DNA of 64,000 nt from Pseudo-nitzschia pungens. Taxonomy: Eukaryota > Bacillariophyta > Bacillariophyceae > Bacillariales > Bacillariaceae. The position numbers and the translations under genes are program-made. Below are positions 54,161 to 64,000 of the stretch, piece by piece. How positions within the stretch are numbered: position 1 is the stretch's first letter; every line of letters starts with the position of its first letter. The notes under the pieces are model-generated. The model saw only the letters and a list, made by a program, of their open reading frames with translations. It was not told where the DNA came from and made no database searches. The DNA is taken from NCBI GenBank assembly GCA_037355855.1, contig CM074759.1, forward strand, positions 620,001-684,000. The letters are read 5' to 3'.

Positions 54161-57100
54161 GGATGGTAAGTTACCGTATGGTTGGTTGCGTCGGAAGCAG
54201 GGGCAGGCGGCACCGATGGGATGCTTTGGTTTCGGCTGCGCGGTACGTTAGGCAGTGTTGGGACGGAGGGATGCCCGAACGAAGAAGAAGAAGGGCGAAA
54301 CGATTGATTCGTGTCGTGTGATACAGATAAATAATAATACTCTGGATTTCCAAGGTGTGGCGGCAACTCTCTTGCTTTATTGAGATAAGAATTATTAGAA
54401 GGATTGGCTTCGATGTCAATGATCCAAGAGGGATACGAAGTATTTATTTTATTACTTTGCAGTTTGTATTTCGTTTTGTTGATTTTGATTTGGTCTGAAA
54501 ATGATTTTTTTGCATGAGGTGAATCTTAGTGTACGGTACAAATACGTAAGGTTACGGCACCCACTAGGTGATGTTTTCAGCATCTCACCAAAAAATAATA
54601 GAGGGAGTAAGGCAAAAAAGTAAGGTTACCACCGGTGCGAAGAAATAATATCCTACAGAGTAAGTTACGAGTAACCTGACGTACCGATACAGGCACTCGC
54701 AAAGGTTTTCGTCGAGGATACCTTTCTTCTTGTTGGATTCATACCGCACGTTCATTCATTTTTTTTTCATTGTGTCACGGGCAATTCTCAACGTGAGAAC
54801 TTTTCCGAAGCAGCAAACGCTAGACTTTGCCGCTGTGTACCGTACCGGGAGCGTACCGGTAGTAACATTACGAGGATGTATCGTTAAAGTACTGATGCGT
54901 TGAGTTTTGCTGTATCGGTATCACCAATAACAACATAATGATCATCATCATGGGTAAGTTACCGCGCACGTCCGGTACGGTATGAGAATTAAGGTTACAG
55001 TAACCTACTCCGAATTACGAACACACCAAAACTCCCCGTGTGAAATTTTACGCGGCGCGATCACGAGTTTCTGTCTCGTCGACCGCCAAAGAACCTGTAT
55101 ATACGGGTTCCTTTCCTTTTCATACCAACTACCAAACGGGTGTGCGGCCGACCGAAGAACGACCTTTGGGGGAGTACCTGTACGGGAATTCTTTCTCTAC
55201 CGTACCGCAATTCCATTGCAAGAACACAACAAGAACAATGCTGGTGCTGCTGCTCCTGCCGCTAATGGCACCAGCCACCTAGGGAGTGCAGGTGGGGATG
55301 CATCATGAATGCGACTTGCTGGTAGCCGGAGTGCAAGAAATAGGGCTACTAGTACTAGTAGTTGTACTAGTACTACTACCACTAGTAGTACAAGTACTGC
55401 GGCCTCCTGCTAATGGGCGGACACCCACCACGAGTAGTACACACGCACGGACGCACGCATCTTGCTTCGGAACGAAGAGCAAACGCCAAGAGGGATCTAT
55501 TCTAGCTAGTACTACTAGTAATACTAGTTGCTCCAAACACAGATCCCTGCCGAGTACGGAACTTGCTTGCATTCCACTCCTCGGAACCGTCGTCGAGTGA
55601 GTGAGTGAGTGAGTGAGTCGGTCGGTCGGTTTCTTGTTGTTCGGTTTCCGATCACTTCTGGAGGGCTTGCTGTGGTGGCGGGAGTCGTACGGTAGTACTA
55701 CTAGTACGATGTTTGACGAACTGCCGGGACAACCAAATGTGGTTCGTGCAGCGCGAGGCTACAACAAATACAACACAGCACAACCGCATACGTACCAACA
55801 AGAAGGCGATCTTCTTTGCGATCTTCTTTGTCGGCACTCCTCCTTCTCATCCATTCCTCCTGTACTATCGTACGTACTTGGTATGTAGTACGTACTCCGA
55901 TAAAACATTGTCTCTTTCTATTCTCTACTGTGCTACCGCGTCCGCACGGGCTCGGTCGCATCCCTCTCGTACGGTACTGCATGGTCGTGCACTGGGTAAT
56001 AGTTTGAGGAGTCCTCTTGGTGCGTTAGTTAGTAACAAGTTGGTGAGTTGGTTGGTAAGTTGATTAGGAGTGTATCTAGTACTACTGCTACTACTACCGA
56101 TCGATTTGTTTCCCCGCCTATGTCGCTACTAGTGATTGCCTCTGCCGCTGCTGCTGCCTAGTCTCCAGGACGTTTGGAGTGACGAGCGTTGTCTTTTGCC
56201 TCAAACGTTGTCGTTGTCGTTGTCGTTGTCGACCGCAATGCAATCCCTCCGCTCGGGACCTTTGCCATTCTTGCGTACTCTATCACGGCAGGCTTGACCT
56301 TTCAAAAGGACTTCGCTTGTTGCCCCCATGACAAACGCATGACAAGAGAAGTCACGCCATACTATTTCCTAGTGAGTCTCACATCGTCGTCGACGAATTA
56401 GAACGAATACGAAGCATCGTGCATTGTTTGTTGCAATGCCCTACCCGATCGGATGCGGTTGCTGCTTGTGGGCAATCCGATAACCTTTCGATTGCATCCG
56501 TCGCGATAGGCAACGCAAAGCAAAGCAAAACAAAACAATGAATTGCATCTCGTTCCGATTTCTTTCGTCTCTACTCCTACCTACTTTGCATAATTATTTG
56601 GTAGGCGAGAGAGTGGGGGCAAAGCGCAAAGAAGACAAACCAATTCATGGTTGCGATGTGGTAATTACAGTAGTGATAGTCCTATCCGTGCAATAGGGCG
56701 GGGGAGTCGCGGTGCTGTACAACACCGGTTGATTGATTCCATCAATCGGTTCGCAACGAGAAAAACGCCCACGCACATTCTCACTGTACCAGTGAGAGTC
56801 TAGGTCTTGGATGATGATGATAGTAATGATGACCCCAAGCAGTTCGTAGTTCGTACGTACGTGTAGTCTTACGAAAACGACGTAAGGGTTCGTACGGGTA
56901 GTGCGCGAAGTGGGAATGGAGAACCATTGATGGAACTTTCGATCACCGCCAGTGTTCTGTCGGAAACTAAGTAAATTTACTCGTACGTGTACCGTACAAG
57001 TAATCTTTTAACATTACTTCTTGTACTTGTACAAGAAGGAATCGTGATCATGGTGTGTCACCCTTGGTACTCAAACGTATGTAATCTCGACCGTAAACTT

Positions 57101-57519
57101 CTCTAGCGGGATTTGACCATTCGTTGTATCTTCAATCTTGTACCTGTTGAACGTACAGACAGACTGTACTCCAATAGGAATACGAGCAACGCTCGACGCT
57201 ACTTGCTGGGCCCTGTGACCGAATAATAATAATGACTCGTACTCGAAAAATACCGCGTTCGGCGACTAGTGCTGGATATTAGAAGCAAGTTTGGAAGTCT
57301 TGTAAAACGCTTTTCTTTTCTTTCCGGAAGAACTCTTCATAGTCCGAAACAGAATTTCTCACAGATTGTTTTTGTTTCCGACCAGCAGCGCACATCTCCG
57401 ATTTTACGCACAATTTTGAACTTGTCATCTGCGCAACGGAACATCGATTCGCAATATTTCAGTACGATTTTTTCGACACCACGATTACGACACCGATCTC
57501 ATACCAATAAACCAACACC
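54161..57519. other. Intergenic, 3.4 kb
   Basis: The longest gene-free stretch. It holds GTAAGGTTAC motifs (54547, 54619, 54990), ACTAGT tracts (55347-55395, 55505-55530), a GAGT/CGGT microsatellite (55596-55629) and a GTTGTC run (56205-56231). The last 250 bp are probably the promoter of the A20 gene. No coding region supported. Confidence 0.45.
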
Positions 57520-57975
57520 ATGAGTGAACAACAAGCAAAAGTACCAGCCCTCTGCAAGATGGGATGCGGATTCTTTGGTGCGGAAGCCACGGGGGGATGT
57601 TGCTCCAAGTGCTGGATGACATCGATCAAGAACAAACCGACACCTCCTTCCACCGATGCCGATGTCGTCGAGCCTGCCGCTGCTGCCAAGAAGACCGCTG
57701 ATGTTTCAACGAGGACGACAGAGAAAAATGTTGCGACACCGGTAGCCGAAAAATCATCCACTGTTACATTACCCAAGTCATCTGAGAAGGACGATTCCGC
57801 CGGAACCGCAACTACGCCGCAAGTAGTAAAGAAGAAGAAGAAAAAGAAGATGGGATACAAGAACATGATGGCAAGCATGATGGCTGGATCCGAAAAGAAG
57901 GATGTTGCCAAGGAGAAGGATCTTCTAGTGCAGGGACTAGGGGGAGGAGCCTTTTCGAAAGTCGAAAAGATCTAG
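57520..57975 (+). CDS. A20-type zinc-finger protein
   Basis: 151 aa. An N-terminal A20 zinc finger has its four cysteines in LCKMGCGFFGAEATGGCCSKCWM (residues 11-33; the family pattern is CX4CX11CX2C). A20 fingers bind ubiquitin or act in ubiquitin editing and stress responses. The middle is Ala/Thr/Ser/Lys-rich, then a Lys run (VVKKKKKKKMGYKNMMASMM) precedes a short C-terminal motif (GLGGGAFSKVEKI). Plant and animal stress-associated proteins usually add an AN1 finger; none is present here or in the next 500 bp. The start has context ACACCATGAG. Confidence 0.88.
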   Translation: MSEQQAKVPALCKMGCGFFGAEATGGCCSKCWMTSIKNKPTPPSTDADVVEPAAAAKKTADVSTRTTEKNVATPVAEKSSTVTLPKSSEKDDSAGTATTPQVVKKKKKKKMGYKNMMASMMAGSEKKDVAKEKDLLVQGLGGGAFSKVEKI

Positions 57976-59408
57976 AACGGTGAAACGTACCCGAACAGCG
58001 AAAAAGAACGCACAACTGAACATAACATTGTAGTTTTAGAGAAGTTTTAGTATAGGTAGGTCCTCTTTAAGCTTAGAACCATTGTTACTCGTATGCTGCA
58101 ATCATAGGACACTCCGTTCGACTCCTGCTAAGTACCCGGGCAGCTGTAAAGTTGCAGTCAACTCGAACCATGTCGTTGAACCGTGTTGATGCCAAAAATC
58201 CTTCGTCATCACGCAGAAGCGAACAGAAAACTAACGAACGTGAAACGTGACACTCGTTGCACCTGTCAGCAATCTCGAGAAGAGTCCGGATGCAGGTTTC
58301 GACGACCTTCGTTTGTTCTCCGATTCCGCGCGACCTACCAGTAGTACGGGTAATAATTACGAGTACCGATTCGGCAGGTTCTGGATCGTTCTTTGCTCGT
58401 GAGTCAAAAACGGGTTTGGTAATCATAGACGTCATAAGTACATACATTCGTACATACATGTTGTATGCTATGGGATATGTTACGAAATTACACGGGTGTG
58501 ATTATTATTTTTTCCTTTCTTCGCTTTTTTTGACACTTTCCATACGTAATACGAAGTAGAAGTAGTAGTAATTAGTGAGTAGTAGTAGTTTTTAAAAAGT
58601 GTTTTTGTCTATTCTTTCCCAGCACAAGAAGTAAATACAGTACTCTCTTCAAATGATTGACACACTATCTTATTACTTGACTGCAGCCCTCTCCTACCTT
58701 GCAATAATGCGAGAAACTCCACTGAATCAGAATGAATTAGCACCATCACCATGCTCAGTTTGAGTCACTCCCAGTCGGAAACAACAAGAATGCAATCTGA
58801 TGGAATCATTCTTTTGGGAGATGAAGCGCATGCTGATTGCATATTATGCTGATAGTAGTAGTACTAGTATGTTCACTACTACCGGTCCTACATAATGATG
58901 TTGAGATCAAACTCTACCACGACTACTAGTAACAGAGTGTTGAGTGAGCGGTGAATTCCAACAAGCAAGAGAGTTTGTAGGTGGTTACTAGTGAAAAATT
59001 CCGACGCTGAAGATGTTCAGAAACTGCTTTGAACATGCTCATTAAGGTATAACTGCATATCATGATATTTCAATGGACACTAAATGTACTTCACAACAGT
59101 TCCTACTAAAGTGAATAACATGCTTAAATATTACAAAGAAGAAGTGTCAACTCGAGTCCCAGCAACTCATCTGATTTGAACATTTACACAATCAATGTGA
59201 CAATGCATCGAAGACCAAGAAGTAATGTCAGATGAACATTGTGTGTGGGCTGTTTGATTTTATTGCCACTCCTCTATAGCGATTCACTTCCACCACTATT
59301 AGTACTGTAGTTCAATATGTGCCTTTGACATTTCTTCTTACAAGAAGTCGAATAGTAGCTTTCTCAGAAAATATTGAAATTCAATACAATACAAAGAATT
59401 CCACCGCA
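57976..59408. other. Intergenic, 1.4 kb
   Basis: A 124-codon frame on the minus strand (58085-58459) has no recognised motif and is not called. ACTAGT-like tract at 58854-58870. Confidence 0.4.
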
Positions 59409-60767
59409 CTATACCGCAACCGCAGTAGTGCACGTGTCTTGAAGATTATCTGAACTTTGTGACTCAAGCTTCCCGATCTCACTGAAACTTCCCTTTCTCA
59501 AAGATTCAGTAGAAAGAAACTGAAACCGTTTTTGTTCAGTTTTCGTCCTCTTACATTCTCGTATCTTACGAAGGAAGGCATTTTTTTTGTTATAGTAACG
59601 ATTCTTAACAGCATTGTCCGATCGGCCTGGGAGAAGTCTGCCAATCTTTGACCATTTGTTGCCCACTATACGTTGGGTCTCAAAAAGAATTTCATCTTCA
59701 TTCTTCGTCCATGGGGTTTTCTTCAGGTTGGGGTCTAGCGTATTTACAAAGCGGTAACGTACACTTTCATTGGTTCGACCTGGGAGGCACTTCGATATAG
59801 CTTTCCATGAGTATCCATCAGAGACCATTTGAATGATGATCTGGTCCTCGTGTGGATCCCATTTCCCCCGAACGATGCCTGGCTGGACATGCTGGGAAAA
59901 GGATGACGTCAAAAAAGTGAGACAAGAAGCATCAGAATCGTTTGTACCCGAAAAAAAAAGAACGGCACGTGTTGAATTGCAAGGAATCCACTATAGACAT
60001 GTATAACTTACATTATTCCATCGAACTTTGCACTGTGCAGCAGTTCGAGCATTGAGAAAATACTTTTCAGAGATAGTCTCCCATTGAATTTTCCTTCTGC
60101 CCTGTTTGGCGATGGCATCTCTTAGAATGTTGTCTTCTGTGCCCGTCCAATGCTTGTGCCTGGTCAACGACGCTGCGGGTTCGTTTCTAGTTTCGCTTTT
60201 CACACAGGAGACGTGAGAAGCATTCTTACGGCTGCACCCACTTGCACTGAGTTTAGTTGTCAACGATGCAACAGTTGAAGCACTTTCATTTTCAAGTGGA
60301 GGGGAAGGACCAGCGTTTGGATTCGGGATCCATGCGGTATTTGATTCGTTCGATGGCTCTTTCTTCAGCTTCAGATATGGGTGGGTAGGACATGTTGAAT
60401 CGACGTTCCTGGAAGTACAGGAAGAAGCATTCATTCGCATAGATAACGACGACGGGGAAGCCATAGGATCATTTCTCATGTTTTCGATTCTCGAAGAGTG
60501 TGCTCCGACAGCGACAGTCAATTCTTGGTCTGGATTTGCAATGATGTCAAGATCTGTTTCAAGATCATTCAAGGGGAAGAATATCGGGTCGTGGCTGTCA
60601 TAGCTGACAGTCGGTAATACATACTCGAACTTTTCACTGCACGACTCGAATACTCCTCCGAATTGATCATTGTTGGTCGCAGCTAACTGCTTCTTTTCTG
60701 CAGTCGGATAGGTTCGAGCAGTGATTGTCATGCCGTTCTTTGTATTGCTACTCGAGCTGCAATCCAT
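59409..60767 (-). CDS. Three-repeat (R1R2R3) Myb DNA-binding protein
   Basis: Two exons, 60012-60767 and 59409-59891, with a 120-bp intron (GTAAGT...TTCCCAG) in phase 0; 412 aa. The first 200 residues are Ser/Asn-rich and unstructured. Three Myb repeats follow: R1 HWTGTEDNILRDAIAKQG...WETISEKYF...AAQCKVRWNN, R2 GKWDPHEDQIIIQMVSDGYSWKAISKCLPGRTNESVRYRFVN, R3 TPWTKNEDEILFETQRIVGNKWSKIGRLLPGRSDNAVKNRYYN. The intron falls exactly between R1 and R2. R2 and R3 keep the recognition-helix pattern of true Myb factors. Three-repeat Mybs regulate G2/M genes in plants and animals; a cell-cycle role here is inference, supported weakly by the E2F-like site upstream at 61720. Confidence 0.9.
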
Positions 60768-62215
60768 GAGTCGACCAGTGTTGTCGTCATCGCGGTTCTC
60801 GTGGAAATTTTCGGTGATTGCACTCTGGGTTTCGGGAGCAAATCAATATAGCGAAATTCTGTGAGACAGAGTGAATTGTTTCGGTATCTAGGTCATCTTT
60901 TCGAGTCATCAACGTACCTTCGGACGAATACTACAAGTGCGGCCGCGAAGCAGAGGTTTGCGAGTATCGCCAAGGTGAAAGTGAAGCGTCGGCAAGTTGG
61001 CATTCATTTGTCTATAGCGATTCATGATATCGAAGGTTTTGGGTTTGATTGCCGAGTGTTTGGGCAGCGATGGGGTTCGGTCGAGGAGAACAGTCTCCTG
61101 ATTATGGAACGGAAGAGCTGTCCGACGGATCATCGTGCGATTGTTTGATTGATTGATGACGATTGTGGATCGGATGCAAGAGGACTCCGATGGTCGTTGC
61201 AAATGAAGTGGAGAGACGTTATCTCTCGTTTGTTTCTGAAAAATGAGAAGAGCCGTTTCTAAATGAGGTCCCATAGACAAAGTGTCGTGAAGTCCAAAGA
61301 GACGCTCGTTAATCGAAAAGCAAGACCGTCGGTAGAAATTGACTCAAAAACACAACCGTTGTTTTTCTCACCTTGGCAGTGTTTTTGAGTTCCAGTTCGT
61401 CATCGGAGCTGCTTCGACGCGATGTAACACGAGGTGAATCTCATCGGTCCGTTGTCCCGTCTTAACAGAGCCAGAAACACTTCCGAGACGTCATGTTGGC
61501 TCGTCTCGAATGCACTGAGGATACTTCGCTCCGTCATTTTAACGTTGTAATCAAAGAAGAATCGAGATGGAATTGTGTTTTTGACATTGCCATTATTTGA
61601 CATTACTGTATTTGAGACACTGGGGACAATCTTCGTCAACTCAAAATCGTAAAGATTTTTTGTGTTGCCCGTTACAAGTAAGGTATTACGGTAAGTCTTA
61701 CGGTGCCCGGGACGTGCATTTTGGCGCGCTGAAATGATTTTTCAATTTGAAAAATAAAAAACTGATTGATTTGTAAGGTTTACCGGTACACGTACGACAC
61801 GACTTGCAGAAGCTCAAAAAATACTTGTAATATTACATGGTAACTAAGATCTTACTTGGCTCGGCCGAGCCAAAAAGTTCGAACACCCCTTTTTGGGAAA
61901 ATCTTAAAAACCGTCGCAAAGAGTACTAGGTTCAAGGTATGTGGTACGTACATTCTTTTATGCAGGGGATACGTACACGTGCGGAACTCAAAAATCCCAA
62001 ATGTTGAGTTGATGTCGTCGAGTGAACTTTGCATCGATGATATCATGATTTTGGTGCAGTAATATCCCTTGTCGTCGCATGACAATTGTGAAGTCTAATA
62101 TTATAATTCTGCAAAGACGTCTTCAAAAAAACACTCTATGGCTCATCTTGCGAGGTACAATAGCAAACAGTATTCATCCCAATCATCCGTCCTCGGTCCC
62201 CAACCACGATGAACG
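60768..62215. promoter_or_regulatory. Divergent promoter region, Myb and 502-aa protein genes
   Basis: 1.45 kb between divergent starts. It contains TTTTGGCGCG (about 61720-61729), an E2F-like sequence. Two frames on the minus strand (60909-61280 and 61400-61603) could be leader sequence or an upstream exon of the Myb gene, but no motif supports this. Confidence 0.45.
61720..61729 (+). promoter_or_regulatory. Candidate E2F/DP site
   Basis: TTTTGGCGCG fits the TTTSSCGC consensus and sits in the shared upstream region of a three-repeat Myb gene. Sequence match only. Confidence 0.35.
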
Positions 62216-63724
62216 ATGCCTCCTTTCACTCCGCCTCCAGAATCCTCGTTATCCTCTGCATTACCTGAAGAATCTTCCTTGCTTCGATTCAAGACGACGT
62301 TGCTGAAACAACCTATGATTGAAACTCCTGTCAGGGATCGAAGATTTGATCCCCAAGAGCTAATGCATATGGACTTGATCAAGACACCGCAAAATTATAT
62401 CGAACACTTACACGATGAGTTCATCAACCCTTTTCAAGACGAAAAGAGCGGATACAACCCAACCGCTCCAAGTTCGGGTATTCTAACTGCATTGGAGTTA
62501 TCAAAGCTGGACCCTCCTCGCCGGATGATTTGTCACAGAGACTTCCCTCTACTCCTTGCTCTTCGTAGACGGATGAAAATCGTCGGCGCATCTACGAAAT
62601 TTTCGGGCAGCGGACACCCCATCACAAAAGATGTTGATGCCATTGCAATGGCAATGAAACAGCGACGTGGGCTTGAAAATTTCACAATCAATCGGGGACA
62701 ATGCCCATTGACCGACCAATTGATGAGAAAATATATCATGGACGCCCTAACGAAAATCTATCCCAATGATCTTCGCAACGCCAAGGCCCGGAGCCAGAAT
62801 CGAATGCACTCGGCCACGAATCAGCCCCACAAGATTTCCACCAAATCTTTTCGGGATGATGACGTGAGCAATTCGGATCTTGTCGCATGGGCGGACGATT
62901 TCTTGAAGAGTTCCTGTGACGCCAACGAAATCGTCGAGAATAATGAGCAAGTTCAGAAGAAAACCCCGAAAGTGTATTGCACCGAAGCAGAATTGCTCTG
63001 CCATACACCTATTGTATCGAATACTCGCAGTGTCCGGTCTCTCTCCGCCTACAATAAGACCGAGTTGGATCACAACCAAGGAAAAAAGCGTCGTGCTGAA
63101 ATAGCTATAGGGCCCATGAAAAGGGAGAGGCGATGTGCTAGAAAATCCTTGAGAACTTCATCGTTGGATAACGGAAAGAAAGGAAAGGATTCCACGGATT
63201 CCTTCTGCTCCTCTCTCAGCACCAAGCCCTCTGCTGAATCTAAAGCAACCATTCCGAGTGCATCCTCCCCAACCCAAACGATCAAAAGCGATGTTGCGAT
63301 TGCTTTGACTCCTCATCCTTTCAAACATACCAACAAACTCATGGATGAACTTGCACCACCCTCAGTAGTTGCGGTTCAAGCGACCGGGCCATTGAGCGAG
63401 ATGTCTTTTCACAATGGGAGTGCCAGCGTTTTGTGCCGTAAGCGAACGCTTGTCGCACCTGTTCCTACCCCTCGATCTCTACATTTTCAGTCCCTGAACA
63501 ACAATTCTTCAAAAACATGCACTGAACTAAGAACGAATGAAAGTGGTGCAGTAACTCTTGAACACTCGATTGACAAGCCACGAATGTCGATGATCAAAGA
63601 AGAGATCGAGGAAAGCGAAAGTTGCCACGAAGTTGATGATACCCAAAGTTGCAGCGAGAAAGAGAACAACAACAAGACAACAGAATCTCCTCCCCTGCCG
63701 ATCCTTTCTGTTGCGTTTCTGTAA
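62216..63724 (+). CDS. Uncharacterised nuclear-type protein, 502 aa
   Basis: No family recognised. The N-terminal 190 residues look folded and conserved-like: DPQELMHMDLIKTPQNYIEHLHDEFINPFQ, LTALELSKLDPPRRMICHRDFPLLLALRRRMKIVG and LENFTINRGQCPLTDQLMRKYIMDALTKIYPNDLRNA. The rest is Ser/Thr/Lys-rich and disordered, with basic clusters (GKKRRAEIAIGPMKRERRCARKSLR) that could serve as a nuclear signal and many SP/TP sites. An acidic segment (IKEEIEESESCHEVDD) near the C-terminus contains IKEE, a possible sumoylation site. It shares its upstream region with the Myb gene. Role unknown. Confidence 0.7.
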   Translation: MPPFTPPPESSLSSALPEESSLLRFKTTLLKQPMIETPVRDRRFDPQELMHMDLIKTPQNYIEHLHDEFINPFQDEKSGYNPTAPSSGILTALELSKLDPPRRMICHRDFPLLLALRRRMKIVGASTKFSGSGHPITKDVDAIAMAMKQRRGLENFTINRGQCPLTDQLMRKYIMDALTKIYPNDLRNAKARSQNRMHSATNQPHKISTKSFRDDDVSNSDLVAWADDFLKSSCDANEIVENNEQVQKKTPKVYCTEAELLCHTPIVSNTRSVRSLSAYNKTELDHNQGKKRRAEIAIGPMKRERRCARKSLRTSSLDNGKKGKDSTDSFCSSLSTKPSAESKATIPSASSPTQTIKSDVAIALTPHPFKHTNKLMDELAPPSVVAVQATGPLSEMSFHNGSASVLCRKRTLVAPVPTPRSLHFQSLNNNSSKTCTELRTNESGAVTLEHSIDKPRMSMIKEEIEESESCHEVDDTQSCSEKENNNKTTESPPLPILSVAFL

Positions 63725-64000
63725 ATTCGGTGATTTCAGGTGGAATGCATACTCGTCCACTGGCGTACTCCCAACCGATCAAAAGAATTCAATAGGTTGT
63801 TTCTGACGCTAGATGGCATACCCAATAACACATTCAATTCGTTCCATGGAGATAGAAAAGTATTTGTTGAATAATAAAAATAATATTGTAACGTAGCTTT
63901 TCAAACAGACTTTGCAATCGTCATCCAACCTGCCCGGTGTGCGGCCCCTGGGAATACGATGCTGCGAGCGAAGCTATATGAGATTAGTCTTGTCAACGAA
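63725..64000. other. Window end, no gene recognised
   Basis: A/T-rich 3' flank of the 502-aa gene. Confidence 0.3.

Noticed and set aside
58085..58459. 124-codon minus frame
   Set aside because: No motif and no signal for a start; a frame of similar length overlaps it on the other strand.
60909..61603. Minus frames upstream of the Myb gene
   Set aside because: They could be 5' leader or an extra exon, but lack motifs and consistent splice sites.

Overview
The window is nuclear DNA of a eukaryotic microalga, most likely a diatom and probably a pennate one (inference). Genes are well spaced and have few introns, which are short (about 97 to 390 bp) and GT-AG. Two proteins start with a signal peptide followed by a plastid-import-like ATAF or ESF motif, and one chromatin-like protein carries a domain resembling the diatom family DUF6824. 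A sulfolipid synthase, a fused PabA-PabB enzyme and a plastid lipid-associated (fibrillin) protein point to a photosynthetic stramenopile. The standard genetic code fits all intact genes.

Layout. 0.9-2.6 kb: UDP-sulfoquinovose synthase (-). 3.27-5.97 kb: a foldback element with about 325-bp terminal inverted repeats and internal satellites. 6.8-8.5 kb: membrane-anchored JmjC/cupin protein (-). 10.0-16.5 kb: an RBR ubiquitin ligase gene (-) split by a complete, gag-only LTR retrotransposon (11819-16213) with apparently identical LTRs and a 5-bp target duplication. 17.4-19.1 kb: chromate transporter family protein (-). 20.2-20.85 kb: SAM-domain protein (+). 21.4-24.3 kb: aminodeoxychorismate synthase (-), divergent from a fibrillin-like gene (25.06-26.38 kb, +) whose frame is displaced three times. 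27.1-27.5 kb: ribosomal protein S28e (-), with an intron directly after the ATG. 28.2-29.7 kb: unknown secreted or organellar protein (-). 31.0-33.1 kb: MACPF/beta-trefoil gene (-) plus the relic of a second copy. 34.8-37.4 kb: MATE transporter (+). 39.4-40.0 kb: LITAF-like protein (+) with a 10-nt first exon. 40.3-42.1 kb: NSUN5-type rRNA methyltransferase (-), divergent from an ankyrin protein (43.0-43.8 kb, +). 45.6-46.3 kb: two-PDZ protein ending in CMC (+). 48.1-49.5 kb: methyltransferase joined to two CCHC zinc knuckles (+). 49.9-54.2 kb: DUF6824-like low-complexity nuclear protein (-). 57.5-58.0 kb: A20 zinc-finger protein (+). 59.4-60.8 kb: three-repeat Myb (-), divergent from an unknown 502-aa protein (62.2-63.7 kb, +).

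The genes are unrelated housekeeping, plastid and regulatory functions, not one pathway. SQD1, ADC synthase and fibrillin share the plastid; NSUN5 and RPS28 serve the ribosome. Two mobile elements are the most notable structures: the retrotransposon that disrupts the ligase, and the foldback element. Seven loci show one or more single-base frame displacements, nine of ten being one base too many. Consensus errors in short homopolymers are the simplest explanation, and the affected calls are marked. Intergenic DNA is rich in palindromic ACTAGT tracts and in variants of a GTAAGGTTAC motif.
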